From contig NZ_SADR02000003.1 of assembly GCF_004010325.2 (NCBI RefSeq), positions 62,001-126,000 on the forward strand: a stretch of DNA of 64,000 bases. Reading direction: 5' to 3'. Position numbers and translations under genes: made by a program. Position 1 is the stretch's first letter. Each line of letters opens with the position of its first letter. The notes beneath the pieces are model-generated. The model was given only the letters and a program-made list of their open reading frames with translations, did not search any database and had not been told where the DNA came from. Source of the stretch: Mesorhizobium sp. M00.F.Ca.ET.216.01.1.1. GTDB lineage: Bacteria > Pseudomonadota > Alphaproteobacteria > Rhizobiales > Rhizobiaceae. This document shows, in pieces, positions 17,405 through 26,066 of the stretch.

Positions 17405-18814
17405 TCAGATCGATCCGCTGACCACGGCATAGAGCAGGCCGAGGACCGAGCATGCTGCCAGCACCGGGATCATGCCGATCTTGAAACGGAATACCGCGAG
17501 CAGCGCACCGAGCGTCAGAACCAGCGACGGAATATTGACTGAGTCGAACACGGGAACATCCAGCGTCATGCCGAGCCGGTGGGCCTCGTGCAGTTGGCGG
17601 AACAACACATGAAGCGCGAACCACACCGCGAGGTTCAAAACCACACCGACGACCGCCGCTGTGATGGCAGACAGCGCTGCCGACAGCGCCTTATTGCTGC
17701 GCATCGTCTCCATGAACGGCGCACCAAGGAATATCCATAGGAAACAGGGGACGAAGGTTACCCAGGTCGTGAGCAGACCACCGAGCGTTCCGGCGAGCAG
17801 CGGGTTGAGCATTCCCGGCGCCCTGTAGGCGCCCATGAAGCCGACGAACTGGGTGACCATGATCAGCGGGCCGGGCGTCGTCTCGGCCATGCCGAGGCCG
17901 TCCAGCATCTCGCCGGGTTTGAGCCAGCCATAGTGCTCGACGCCCTGCTGAGCCACATAAGCGAGCACCGCATAGGCTCCACCGAAGGTGACCATCGCCA
18001 TCTTGGAGAAAAAGATCGCGATGTCGGTGAAGACATTTCCCTGCCCAAGCAGCATCAGCAATCCAAGGACCGGCACGACCCATAGCAGCAGAAATACGGT
18101 GGCTATCTTCAGCGACCAGCCGACGGATGGCCGGGCATGTGCCGGCACCGCTTCGCCGAGCGCCGTATCAGCATCGGCGACTTGCTTGCCGCCGACCTTG
18201 CCATGTCCGTTGCCCGAGCGGAATGAAGCCCAGCCCGCTCTCCCTCCAACGAAACCGATGACGCCAGCGATCAAGATGACCAGCGGAAACGGTGCACGGA
18301 AGAGAAAGAGCGCCAGGAAGGCCGCCGCCGCGAGCCCGATCATGACGTTGTTCTTGAGCGCCCGCCTGCCGATCCGCAACACCGCTTCGAGCACGATGGC
18401 GAGGACCGCCGCTTTCAAACCGAAGAAGAGGGCCTGAACGGCGCCGACGTTGCCGAAGATTGCGTAAATCCAGCTGAGCGCCATGATGGCAATTGCGCCT
18501 GGCAACACGAACAGGATGCCGGCAACAAGACCGCCTCTCGTCTTGTGCATGAGCCAGCCGATATAGATGGCCAGTTGCTGCGCCTCTGGACCGGGCAACA
18601 GTGTGCAGTAGTTCAGCGCATGCAGGAACCTGGTCTCGCCGATCCAGCGTTTTTCCTCGACGATGATCCTGTGCATCATCGCAATCTGGCCGGCGGGACC
18701 GCCGAAACTGAGCGCCGCGACCCGAGCCCAGACCCGCGTCGCCTCAGCGAAAGAAATGCCATGGTCGGGTGCATCCTGGTTTGGCGCGATTATCGCGCCG
18801 TGTGCGTTGGCCAT
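17405..18814 (-). CDS. chrA: Chromate transporter ChrA
   Basis: A 469-residue long-chain ChrA with two homologous CHR domains. The N-terminal one carries WARVAALSFGGPAGQIAMMH and the second AIFFSKMAMVTFGGAYAVL, with about ten membrane segments in total. The two halves are separated by a hydrophilic linker near residues 200-225. ChrA exports chromate across the inner membrane. Its start lies 8 nt after the chrB stop on the same strand, so chrB-chrA form an operon. Confidence 0.94.
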   Translation of the reverse strand: MANAHGAIIAPNQDAPDHGISFAEATRVWARVAALSFGGPAGQIAMMHRIIVEEKRWIGETRFLHALNYCTLLPGPEAQQLAIYIGWLMHKTRGGLVAGILFVLPGAIAIMALSWIYAIFGNVGAVQALFFGLKAAVLAIVLEAVLRIGRRALKNNVMIGLAAAAFLALFLFRAPFPLVILIAGVIGFVGGRAGWASFRSGNGHGKVGGKQVADADTALGEAVPAHARPSVGWSLKIATVFLLLWVVPVLGLLMLLGQGNVFTDIAIFFSKMAMVTFGGAYAVLAYVAQQGVEHYGWLKPGEMLDGLGMAETTPGPLIMVTQFVGFMGAYRAPGMLNPLLAGTLGGLLTTWVTFVPCFLWIFLGAPFMETMRSNKALSAALSAITAAVVGVVLNLAVWFALHVLFRQLHEAHRLGMTLDVPVFDSVNIPSLVLTLGALLAVFRFKIGMIPVLAACSVLGLLYAVVSGSI

Positions 18815-18822
18815 GGTTCACA

Positions 18823-19800
18823 TCACCCGCGTTTCGAACGGAAATATCGGTAGAGATTGTCGAACACGGCAGCGCCCTCGGCGATCCGTTGCTCGTCGCT
18901 TGCGTTTGCCATCGCGATACCGGCAATCAGGCTGGCGATACCCGTGGTTTCCTCGCGACTGAATTTGCCGTCCTTGAGATCGATGTCGTGAACGACCTCG
19001 GCAATCGCCTGCAGTGCCGGATCGGCTATACCGGTGCGGGCAAGCAGCACCTCGAAGCTGCAGCGGTCGCCCTCATGGGTGATCTCGCCCTCGAACATGT
19101 CGAAGCGCAATTCGCCCTGCTTCGGCACGTATCCCTTGCCCGCCACGAAGCGGATGGCCGCATCGGCATCGATGAAGCGACGGATCAGCCAGCTGCAGGC
19201 GATGCGGTCGACATGCACGTCGCGGCGTGTGACCCAGATCCGGCTCTTGAGTTCGCCCGGCTCGGCAGCCTTCTTCGGTTCCCTGGCCATGGACTGGTCC
19301 TCCAAAAGCTGCGCCTCAAGCTCGGCGATCAGTCCCTCGACCGCGAGACGCCCGTTGGCGCCGAAAAAATCGATCGCCACGATTTCAGCGAGCCGCTTGC
19401 GCAAGCGACCAAGTTGCGAACGCGCGTCTGCCAGTTTGTCCGCTGTCGCGTCGATCTTGATTGCGGCGGCAAGGTCGCGCGCTTGCTCAGCGATCTCCGC
19501 ATAGTCGGCATCACGTGCGGCGTCGAACAGCGCCCGGACTTGGGCGTCCGACAAGCCATCGACAAGGCGCGCCTCGCACATCATGGCCTCGCCGCCGCCA
19601 GCGGCGATCTCCTTCAGAAGCCATTCGAAATCCTCCTGCATCTCGGCATTGGCCGGCAGGGCGTAAACGGTGCTTTTGACTGCGACCGCGCCGATGCCTT
19701 GCAACCGTCGCCAAATCTTCACCCGAAAATAGGCGGGCTTGCTTGGCAGTTGATGGATCAGAAGCAGCCAGCGCTGCTCCTGCGATTGCCCCTCACTCAT
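18823..19800 (-). CDS. chrB: Chromate resistance protein ChrB
   Basis: A 325-residue protein with the N-terminal ChrB domain (RWLLLIHQLPSKPAYFRVKIWRRL) and the C-terminal ChrB domain (TRRDVHVDRIACSWLIRRFID...). ChrB acts as a chromate-responsive regulator of chr operons in other proteobacteria. It precedes chrA and is divergent from the dismutase-rhodanese gene. TCACT/AGTGA arms surround its start codon (19793-19806), which may be a regulatory site or chance. Confidence 0.92.
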   Translation of the reverse strand: MSEGQSQEQRWLLLIHQLPSKPAYFRVKIWRRLQGIGAVAVKSTVYALPANAEMQEDFEWLLKEIAAGGGEAMMCEARLVDGLSDAQVRALFDAARDADYAEIAEQARDLAAAIKIDATADKLADARSQLGRLRKRLAEIVAIDFFGANGRLAVEGLIAELEAQLLEDQSMAREPKKAAEPGELKSRIWVTRRDVHVDRIACSWLIRRFIDADAAIRFVAGKGYVPKQGELRFDMFEGEITHEGDRCSFEVLLARTGIADPALQAIAEVVHDIDLKDGKFSREETTGIASLIAGIAMANASDEQRIAEGAAVFDNLYRYFRSKRG

Positions 19801-19910
19801 AAGTGAACCGTATCACGAACAAACTGAAATGCAACACTTGTATCATTTTTCATTTGAGCATAGCGTTCGCTTCCTCACGGATGGGCCGTGCCGCCGAGCG
19901 AGGGAACCCG

Positions 19911-20885
19911 ATGCCACACCAGATCATGCCGCTGCCGTTCAAGCCGCCCAGGCTCGTCGGCCTGTCCGAACGGTTGTTGGCTAGCCACTACGAAAACAAT
20001 TACGGAGGTGCCGTTCGCCGCCTCAACGCCATCGAACGGCGGCTCGACGAACTCGATTGGAGCACGGCGCCGGTCTTCGACATCAACGGGTTGAAGCGCG
20101 AGGAGTTGGTTGCCGCCAATTCGGCGATCCTGCACGAAATCTATTTCGATGGGCTGGGTGGCTCCGGCGATGCCGGAGGGGATCTCGCCGCCGCACTGGA
20201 ACGCGACTTCGGCAGTGTGGCCGCTTGGCGCGCCAAGTTCATGGCATGCGCAAAGGCGCAAGCCGGCGGCTCTGGATGGACCTTGCTAACCTGGTTGGAG
20301 CGCCGCGATCGGTTGACGATCCAATGGGCAGCGGATCACACCAGCTGCCTGGCCGGTGGCTTGCCGATCCTCGCGCTCGACATGTACGAACATGCTTACC
20401 ACCTCGACTTTGGCGCCAAGGCCGGTGCCTATGTCGACGCTTTCATGAAGAACATCCATTGGGAGCGCGTTGCAACCCGCCACCAACGGGCTGTCGCGAA
20501 GCGCGACCCCTCAATAGGACCTGTATCGGACGGAAAGGTTCCGGCGGTCACGCCAGAGGAACTGCGGATGCGCCTCGATCAGGGAGAAGATCTTGTCCTG
20601 CTCGACGTTTGCCTCGCCGAGGATCTGGCAAAGCGCAGCGATATGCTGCCGGGGGCGAGGGTGTGCGCGCCCGAGACCATCGCCGACTGGGCGGATGAGC
20701 TGCCGAAAGACAGGCCGGTTGTCGTCTATTGCCTTTATGGCTTCCAGGTTAGCGGCGACGCCGTCGCCGAACTGCGTCGCCGCGGCGTCGATGCAAGTGC
20801 GCTTTCAGGCGGCATCGCCGCCTGGCATGCGATCGGCGCACCAACCGTCCCCCTAGTAATGAGAGAAGAAAGGATTGCGCCATGA
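19911..20885 (+). CDS. Fe/Mn superoxide dismutase fused to a C-terminal rhodanese domain (ChrC-ChrE-like fusion)
   Basis: A 324-residue protein. Residues 1-195 are an Fe/Mn superoxide dismutase with metal ligands His26, His75, Asp157 and His161 (LDMYEHAYHLDFG). Residues about 212-318 are a rhodanese domain with candidate active-site Cys274 in VVYCLYGFQVSG. ATG 19911 has AGGGAA upstream. In other bacteria chr operons encode a separate superoxide dismutase (ChrC) and a separate rhodanese (ChrE); here both are one polypeptide. A role in handling oxygen radicals and thiol stress from chromate reduction is inferred from context. No signal peptide. Confidence 0.92.
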   Translation: MPHQIMPLPFKPPRLVGLSERLLASHYENNYGGAVRRLNAIERRLDELDWSTAPVFDINGLKREELVAANSAILHEIYFDGLGGSGDAGGDLAAALERDFGSVAAWRAKFMACAKAQAGGSGWTLLTWLERRDRLTIQWAADHTSCLAGGLPILALDMYEHAYHLDFGAKAGAYVDAFMKNIHWERVATRHQRAVAKRDPSIGPVSDGKVPAVTPEELRMRLDQGEDLVLLDVCLAEDLAKRSDMLPGARVCAPETIADWADELPKDRPVVVYCLYGFQVSGDAVAELRRRGVDASALSGGIAAWHAIGAPTVPLVMREERIAP

Positions 20886-21352
20886 AATGGGTTACCCGTG
20901 AACGTCCGGTCATCGACCGCATTGCCTGCCCGTGGCTGATTGCACGCTTCATCGACAAGGAACCGGAGTTTCTGTTCGTGTCGCCCGATCAGGTGATCCC
21001 TGTTGCCCAGGAGACGGGTGCGACGCCCTACGACGTGCCAGGCGTCGAATTCACCCATGTCGGCGACGGATGCAGTTTCGACACCTTTGTCTCCAAATAT
21101 GGTCTTGAGCGCGACCCAGCGATCGTGACCATTGTTGCGATCGTGCGCGGCGCCGATACGGATCGCCATGATCTCACGCCACAGTCGGCGGGACTGCTTG
21201 CGATCTCGATGGGCCTGCGGGACGTCACGCCAGACGATCACGAGGTGCTGAAGCACGGCTTCGTCATTTACGACGCGCTTTACGCATGGGCCTCGCACCG
21301 TACGGCGGAGACGCACAGCTGGCCACCTGCCACGAAGCCGGCGGCTGCATGA
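20882..21352 (+). CDS. Stand-alone ChrB C-terminal-domain protein
   Basis: A 156-residue protein aligned with the C-terminal half of ChrB: TRERPVIDRIACPWLIARFID matches TRRDVHVDRIACSWLIRRFID in the chrB gene of this window. It lacks the N-terminal ChrB domain. It overlaps the dismutase-rhodanese stop by ATGA, so translation is coupled. The isolated domain recurs in chr clusters and may bind chromate or a chromate-derived signal; that function is not established. Confidence 0.87.
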   Translation: MKWVTRERPVIDRIACPWLIARFIDKEPEFLFVSPDQVIPVAQETGATPYDVPGVEFTHVGDGCSFDTFVSKYGLERDPAIVTIVAIVRGADTDRHDLTPQSAGLLAISMGLRDVTPDDHEVLKHGFVIYDALYAWASHRTAETHSWPPATKPAAA

Positions 21353-21391
21353 CGAATTGGGCAATGGGGGCAGATCACAAGGAGAAATCCC

Positions 21392-22222
21392 ATGCATGCA
21401 AAACTCACGACCGGTGCAATGCTGCTTGCGATGTCGACGCTGCTCCTGCCCGCCGCCGCTGCTCCCGATTGGCAAATGGTTGCAAAGACATTCGGCAAAT
21501 CCGGAACGGAAACGCCCGACGGCGTCTACCGGATCGGGCTGCCGCGAACCGACCTGAAGGTATCGCTCGATGGCGTAGCGCTGAAACCTGGCTTCGCCCT
21601 CGGAGGCTGGATCGCCTTCGAACCGATGGGGAACCAAGCCATGGTCATGGGCGACATCGTTCTGACGCAGGACGAAGTGAATCCGGTGATGAAGAAGCTC
21701 GAAGAAAGTGGCATCGAGATCACCGCGTTGCACAACCACTTACTGCGCGCCGAGCCGATGACGCTCTATATGCACGTCTTCGGCCAAGGCGACCCGGTCA
21801 CGCTCGCGACGGCGTTGCATGCGGGATTGGCGCTGAGCAAGACGCCGATGGAGAATGCCGCAAAGCCGCAAGCCTCTGCCCAGCAAATAGAACTCGACAC
21901 TGCAGCAGTCGACCAGGCCATCGGTCACAAAGGCAAGGCCAATGGCGGCGTTTACCAGTTCAGCATCCCTCGAGCCGAAACCATCACCGATAGCGGCATG
22001 CAGGTTCCGGCATCGATGGGCAGCGCGATTGCCATCAATTTCCAGCGGACCGGGGCCGGCAAGGCGGCGATCACTGGGGATTTTGTGCTGATCGCATCCG
22101 AGGTCAATCCGGACGAACAGCCGCGGCTCTTCTTCATGCATTTCTGGGCCAATGACGACGCCGTCAAGCTGGGACGTGGCCTCAAGGCTGCGCTTGACAA
22201 GATGGACCTCAAGAACAGCTAG
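21392..22222 (+). CDS. DUF1259 (LppY/LpqO-like) secreted protein with shortened second repeat
   Basis: A 276-residue precursor with a signal peptide (about 1-24, ending AAAA). DUF1259 consists of two related modules. The first is complete: MGDIVLTQDEVNPVMKKL then ITALHNHLL and LYMHVFGQGD. The second reads TGDFVLIASEVNPDEQPRLFFMHFWANDD, so about 20 residues including the expected ALHNHML segment are missing in frame. The biochemical function of the family is unknown. It follows the chr genes on the same strand and is probably co-transcribed with the propeller protein 10 nt downstream. Confidence 0.85.
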   Translation: MHAKLTTGAMLLAMSTLLLPAAAAPDWQMVAKTFGKSGTETPDGVYRIGLPRTDLKVSLDGVALKPGFALGGWIAFEPMGNQAMVMGDIVLTQDEVNPVMKKLEESGIEITALHNHLLRAEPMTLYMHVFGQGDPVTLATALHAGLALSKTPMENAAKPQASAQQIELDTAAVDQAIGHKGKANGGVYQFSIPRAETITDSGMQVPASMGSAIAINFQRTGAGKAAITGDFVLIASEVNPDEQPRLFFMHFWANDDAVKLGRGLKAALDKMDLKNS

Positions 22223-22232
22223 GTCCCGTCCT

Positions 22233-23228
22233 GTGCGCCCCGCCCGCGTGACCCTCTGGCTCACCGCCGCGATCCACCTGATCATGTGTTCGGTCGGCGC
22301 GGCAGCGGCGGATCCGCATCTGATCCTCGAGCGAACAATTCCACTCGAAAACCTCCGGGGCCGCATCGATCATATGGCGATTGATCGTGTTGGGGGGCGA
22401 CTGTTCGTCGCCGAACTCGGCAACGACAGTGTCGATGTGGTCGACCTTCAGACCGGCAAAGTCCACGAAAGGATCAATGGACTGAAGGACCCGCAGGGTG
22501 TCGCGTATCTTGCCAATCAGGACGTGATCATCGTTGCCAATGGCGGTGACGGGTCCGTTCGGTTCTTACGCGCCGGTGATCTGTCGTCACTGGGAACCAC
22601 TGCGCTCGGCAGCGATGCGGTACGCATCGATCCGTCTTCCGGCCACGTTGTTGTCGGATATGGCAATGGCGGATTGGCCGTCCTCGATCCGGTGACCCGG
22701 TCCAAGCTCGAAGACATAGGACTGGCGGGCCATCCCGAAAGCTTTCAGTTCGACCCAAAAACGGGCCGAGTGTTCGCGAATGTGCCGGACGCCGGGCAGA
22801 TCGCCATCATCGATCTCAAATCGCGCAAGCAGGTGGCCACCTGGAAAACACCAGGCTTGGCGGCGAATTTTCCGATGGCGCTCGACAGCGCGGCTGGACG
22901 ACTTGCAGTTGTGTTCCGCCGCCCAGCAAAGCTTGCCCTTCTGGACGTAGCGACAGGTGCGGTCACGGCGAGCCTCGAGAGCTGCGGCGATGCTGACGAT
23001 GTTTTCTTTGACGGTAAGCGCGGCCGAATTTATGTGAGCTGCGGAGACGGCTCGATCGACATTGTGCAGCGCAGCCCGAAAGGGCTCGGACTGATCGAAC
23101 GTATGGCAACTTCCAGCGGAGCGCGGACCTCGCTCTTCGTACCGGAACTCGATCGCCTCTTTGTTGCCGTGCGTGCGGGATGGCTTGGATCCAAGGCTGC
23201 CGTCCTCGTATTTCGCCCTTCGCCGTGA
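22233..23228 (+). CDS. Secreted YVTN-type beta-propeller protein
   Basis: About 331 residues from GTG 22233. The signal peptide ends near VGAAAA. It is followed by repeated blades of the form RLFVAELGNDSVDVVDLQTGK, NGGDGSVRFLRAGD, GRVFANVPDAGQIAIIDLKSRK and GRIYVSCGDGSIDIVQ. This is the YVTN/NHL propeller pattern seen in periplasmic surface or redox-associated proteins. It lies just after the DUF1259 gene. Such propellers often act as binding scaffolds; no catalytic residues can be assigned. Confidence 0.85.
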   Translation: MRPARVTLWLTAAIHLIMCSVGAAAADPHLILERTIPLENLRGRIDHMAIDRVGGRLFVAELGNDSVDVVDLQTGKVHERINGLKDPQGVAYLANQDVIIVANGGDGSVRFLRAGDLSSLGTTALGSDAVRIDPSSGHVVVGYGNGGLAVLDPVTRSKLEDIGLAGHPESFQFDPKTGRVFANVPDAGQIAIIDLKSRKQVATWKTPGLAANFPMALDSAAGRLAVVFRRPAKLALLDVATGAVTASLESCGDADDVFFDGKRGRIYVSCGDGSIDIVQRSPKGLGLIERMATSSGARTSLFVPELDRLFVAVRAGWLGSKAAVLVFRPSP

Positions 23229-23233
23229 CGATT

Positions 23234-23249
23234 ATCACGTCACCGTGAT
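23234..23249. promoter_or_regulatory. Perfect inverted repeat upstream of the metallophosphoesterase operon
   Basis: ATCACG-TCAC-CGTGAT begins 6 nt after the propeller stop and 86 nt before the next start codon. It has no T run, so it is more likely an operator or a weak terminator stem than a full intrinsic terminator. Confidence 0.4.
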
Positions 23250-23268
23250 CGATCAGGGCGAACGGTGC

Positions 23269-23297
23269 GGGAATAAACCACGGCATTGGCCGGTCTC
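23269..23297 (+). promoter_or_regulatory. Candidate ECF-type promoter
   Basis: GGGAATAAACC (23269-23279) followed at about 11-16 nt by CGGTCTC (23291-23297) resembles GGAAT/GGAAC-type -35 elements used by alphaproteobacterial ECF sigma factors. It sits 38 nt before the first gene of an operon that encodes its own ECF sigma factor, as auto-regulation would predict. Assigned by eye only. Confidence 0.35.
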
Positions 23298-23334
23298 CCA
23301 AGCATACGCCATTGCGGCGTCGCAGGAGATCGAC

Positions 23335-24297
23335 ATGACCCACGACGACAATGAAGACATTGGCAAGGGCGGGGGCATCAGCCGCCGCTATGCGCTGGAA
23401 TGCATGATCTGGGCCGGCACCGGCGTGCTCTGGACGATATCCGGCGGCGTGCCGACATCACTCAGCCTGCTCGGAGAAGCGCAAGCCGCCGAGGCCGTGT
23501 CCACCGGCTTCACCTTCCTGCAGATATCGGACAGCCATATCGGCTTCGACAAGGCCGCCAATCCGCACGCCATCGACACGCTGAAGGAGGCCATGGGCAA
23601 GATCCAGGCGATGTCAGCAAAGCCCTCTTTCCTGATCCACACCGGCGACATCACCCACCTTTCCAAGGCCGCGCAGTTCGACAACGCCGCACAGATCATC
23701 GGCGGCGCCGGGTTCGACGTGCATTATGTGCCCGGCGAGCACGATCTCATCGACGACGGCAACGGGCAGGCCTATCTCGACCGTTACGGCAAGGGCACCA
23801 AGGGCGCCGGCTGGTATTCGTTCGACCAGAACGGCGTCCATTTCATTGGCCTGGTCAATGTCGTGAACCTGAAGGCAGGCGGGCTCGGCAATCTCGGAGC
23901 CGAGCAGCTGGCCTGGCTCGCAGACGACCTGAAGGCCATCAGCGCCTCGACCCCAATCGTTGTCTTCGCCCACATCCCGCTCTGGGCGGTCTATCCCGAG
24001 TGGGGGTGGGGCACCGACGATGCCGCGCAAGCATTGGCTTTGCTCAAGGGCTTTGGCTCGGTCACCGTTCTCAACGGCCATATCCACCAGATCATGCAGA
24101 AGGTGGAAGGCAACGTCACCTTCCACACGGCCCGCTCGACCGCATTCCCGCAGCCTGCGCCAGGGGCGGCAGCCTCGCCCGGGCCGATGACCGTGCCCGC
24201 CGACCAGCTGCGTGGTCTGCTCGGCATCACCAGCGTTGCGGTGAGGCAGGGAAAAGAGGAGCTGGCGATCATCGACAGCACACTTGCCGATGCCTGA
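23335..24297 (+). CDS. Tat-exported metallophosphoesterase
   Basis: About 320 residues. The N-terminus has SRRYALECMIWAGTG, a twin-arginine-type signal, and mature sequence begins near AQAAEA. The calcineurin-like metal-binding motifs are all present: DSHIG, GDITH, GEHD (in place of GNHD), FAHIPL and NGHIHQ. ATG 23335 has CAGGAG upstream. It should act in the periplasm on a phosphoester of unknown identity. It heads an operon with a cupredoxin, an ECF sigma factor and an anti-sigma factor. Confidence 0.88.
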   Translation: MTHDDNEDIGKGGGISRRYALECMIWAGTGVLWTISGGVPTSLSLLGEAQAAEAVSTGFTFLQISDSHIGFDKAANPHAIDTLKEAMGKIQAMSAKPSFLIHTGDITHLSKAAQFDNAAQIIGGAGFDVHYVPGEHDLIDDGNGQAYLDRYGKGTKGAGWYSFDQNGVHFIGLVNVVNLKAGGLGNLGAEQLAWLADDLKAISASTPIVVFAHIPLWAVYPEWGWGTDDAAQALALLKGFGSVTVLNGHIHQIMQKVEGNVTFHTARSTAFPQPAPGAAASPGPMTVPADQLRGLLGITSVAVRQGKEELAIIDSTLADA

Positions 24298-24323
24298 CCG
24301 TGACGCTGCAGAAGGAACCACCC

Positions 24324-24668
24324 ATGATCTACCTACGTCTGCCTGCCCGACAACTCGCCGCGATCCTTGCCGGCCTCAGTCTGGCTGCCGTCGCCTCTGC
24401 GCCGCTCCATGCGGCGGATGCACCGCTGGTGAAGATCGAGAACTTCGCTTTCACGCCGCAGACCCTGACCGTGAAGGTCGGGACGACCGTTACCTTCGAG
24501 AATGACGATGACATCCCACATCTGGTGGTCGCGAACGATGCCTCGTTCCGCTCCAAGGCGCTCGACACCGGCGACACATACGTCTTCACCTTTACAAAAG
24601 CCGGCGACTTTGCCTATTTCTGCGGGCTTCACCCCCACATGCAAGGTACCATCACAGTCGCTCCATGA
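24324..24668 (+). CDS. Amicyanin-like cupredoxin
   Basis: A 114-residue precursor with a signal peptide (about 1-31, ending LHAAD). The type-1 copper site is complete: His66 in DDIPHLVV and Cys100, His103 and Met106 in YFCGLHPHMQG. The short C-x2-H-x2-M ligand loop is the amicyanin type rather than pseudoazurin. It would be a periplasmic one-electron carrier. It lies 26 nt after the metallophosphoesterase and just before the ECF sigma factor gene. Confidence 0.92.
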   Translation: MIYLRLPARQLAAILAGLSLAAVASAPLHAADAPLVKIENFAFTPQTLTVKVGTTVTFENDDDIPHLVVANDASFRSKALDTGDTYVFTFTKAGDFAYFCGLHPHMQGTITVAP

Positions 24669-24705
24669 GCGTAATGGGCGGTTGGGAAACGCAGACGATG
24701 TTGCG

Positions 24706-25239
24706 GTGTTGAGCGGCAAGGCCCGGGCGGACCGGTTCGGCGAGGTGGTCATGCCCCACCTCGCCGATGCGCTTTCGCTCGCGCGCTGGCTGACCGGTAA
24801 TGCCGACGACGCCGAGGATGTGGTGCAGGAAGCGTGCCTCAAGGCTCATGCCGGCATCGCCACCTATGCGGGCGGCAATGCACGCGCCTGGCTGCTGGCC
24901 ATCGTGCGCAATGCTTCCTACAGCTGGCTCGCCCGCAACCGCCCGCGCAGCATCGTCGCTGTCGGCAACCTCGCCGATCTCGACGAGGTTGCCGCGCCGC
25001 GCGAAACCGACGCCGACAGCCCGGAGGCAGCCTTGATCGCCAAGGCCGATACGGCGGCGGTCGCAACGGCCATCGCCAGGTTGCCGCAGGCGTTTCGCGA
25101 GGTCCTGGTGCTGCGCGACATCAACGGCCTCAGCTACAGGGAGATCTCGGCCATGCTCGACGTGCCGCTGGGTACCGTGATGTCGCGCCTGTCCAGGGCG
25201 CGCGGGCTGCTGATGTCCGAACTCGGAGACAAGCGATGA
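24706..25239 (+). CDS. ECF sigma factor
   Basis: About 177 residues. Sigma region 2 is seen in HLADALSLARWLTGNADDAEDVVQEACLKA and region 4 in AIARLPQAFREVLVLRDINGLSYREISAMLDVPLGTV. GTG 24706 is chosen because it is the first in-frame start after the cupredoxin stop; ATG 24751 would cut into region 2. It overlaps the anti-sigma gene by ATGA, the usual coupled arrangement. It probably transcribes its own operon. Confidence 0.9.
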   Translation: MLSGKARADRFGEVVMPHLADALSLARWLTGNADDAEDVVQEACLKAHAGIATYAGGNARAWLLAIVRNASYSWLARNRPRSIVAVGNLADLDEVAAPRETDADSPEAALIAKADTAAVATAIARLPQAFREVLVLRDINGLSYREISAMLDVPLGTVMSRLSRARGLLMSELGDKR

Positions 25240-26066
25240 GCAACGACAGCGGACTGCCGACAAACCCTGCCGATCTCAGGCTTCTGCTGCACGCCCTTGT
25301 GGATGGCGAACTCGATGCCGCCACCAGCCTGGCGCTGGAGCGGCGCATCGCCAGCGATCCGGCACTCGCCGCCGAGCATGCCCGCATCACTGCGTCGCAG
25401 GCCGCTGTTCGCAGCCTGCGCCGACCCGAGGTCAGCGAAGGCTTCCGGGCCCGCATCGCGGCAATAGGCACTCCCGACAAGACGCAAGCTCTGCCGGCCC
25501 GATCGCGGCGACCTCTCGCAAGGGCGGCAATTCACAGGTTCGGTTCCTTCGATTGGCGCGCCATGGCGGCTTCGATCCTCGTCACGGCGGTGCTGGCTAG
25601 CGGAGCGACGCAATGGGTGATGCTGAGCGGCGCACCTGACAGCTTTGCCGTGGCCATCGCCAGCGGCCATCGCCGCAGCCTTCTTGCCACGAGCCCGGTG
25701 GACGTCGTTTCGTCGGACCGGCACACCGTGAAGCCTTGGCTCGACGCCCGGATTGGGGTGTCGCCGCCGGCACCCGACCTCGCCAAGGACGGCTTTGCGC
25801 TGCTCGGCGGGCGGATCGAAGTGATCGGTGATAAGCCGATGCCGGCTCTCGTCTACCGGCACCGCGAGCATCTGATCACCCTCGTCGCCGCGCCGCAGGA
25901 AACCGGCGGGGCATCCGCACCGGTCGCGACGGATCTTTCCGCCGGCGGGTTCTCGCTGGTCCACTGGAGCGACGGTGCCTTCTCCTACTGGGCTATTTCG
26001 GACACTGAGCGGCCCGAACTCGAAAACTTCGTCGGCCGTTTCCAAGCGGCCGCGGCAGCAGGATGA
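25236..26066 (+). CDS. Anti-sigma factor (transmembrane, RsiW/ChrR-like architecture)
   Basis: A 276-residue protein. The N-terminal cytoplasmic part (LHALVDGELDAATSLALERRIASDPALAAEH) matches the zinc-finger-like anti-sigma fold but lacks the HxxxCxxC zinc motif. One membrane segment lies at about residues 110-128 (MAASILVTAVLASGATQWVM), followed by a periplasmic domain with a DUF-type sensor composition. Its coupled position after the ECF gene makes it the cognate inhibitor. The inducing signal is unknown. Confidence 0.88.
   Translation: MSNDSGLPTNPADLRLLLHALVDGELDAATSLALERRIASDPALAAEHARITASQAAVRSLRRPEVSEGFRARIAAIGTPDKTQALPARSRRPLARAAIHRFGSFDWRAMAASILVTAVLASGATQWVMLSGAPDSFAVAIASGHRRSLLATSPVDVVSSDRHTVKPWLDARIGVSPPAPDLAKDGFALLGGRIEVIGDKPMPALVYRHREHLITLVAAPQETGGASAPVATDLSAGGFSLVHWSDGAFSYWAISDTERPELENFVGRFQAAAAAG

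Noticed and set aside
24502..24705. N-terminal extension of the ECF sigma factor
   Set aside because: It overlaps the cupredoxin gene in another frame, and region 2 begins only after 24706.
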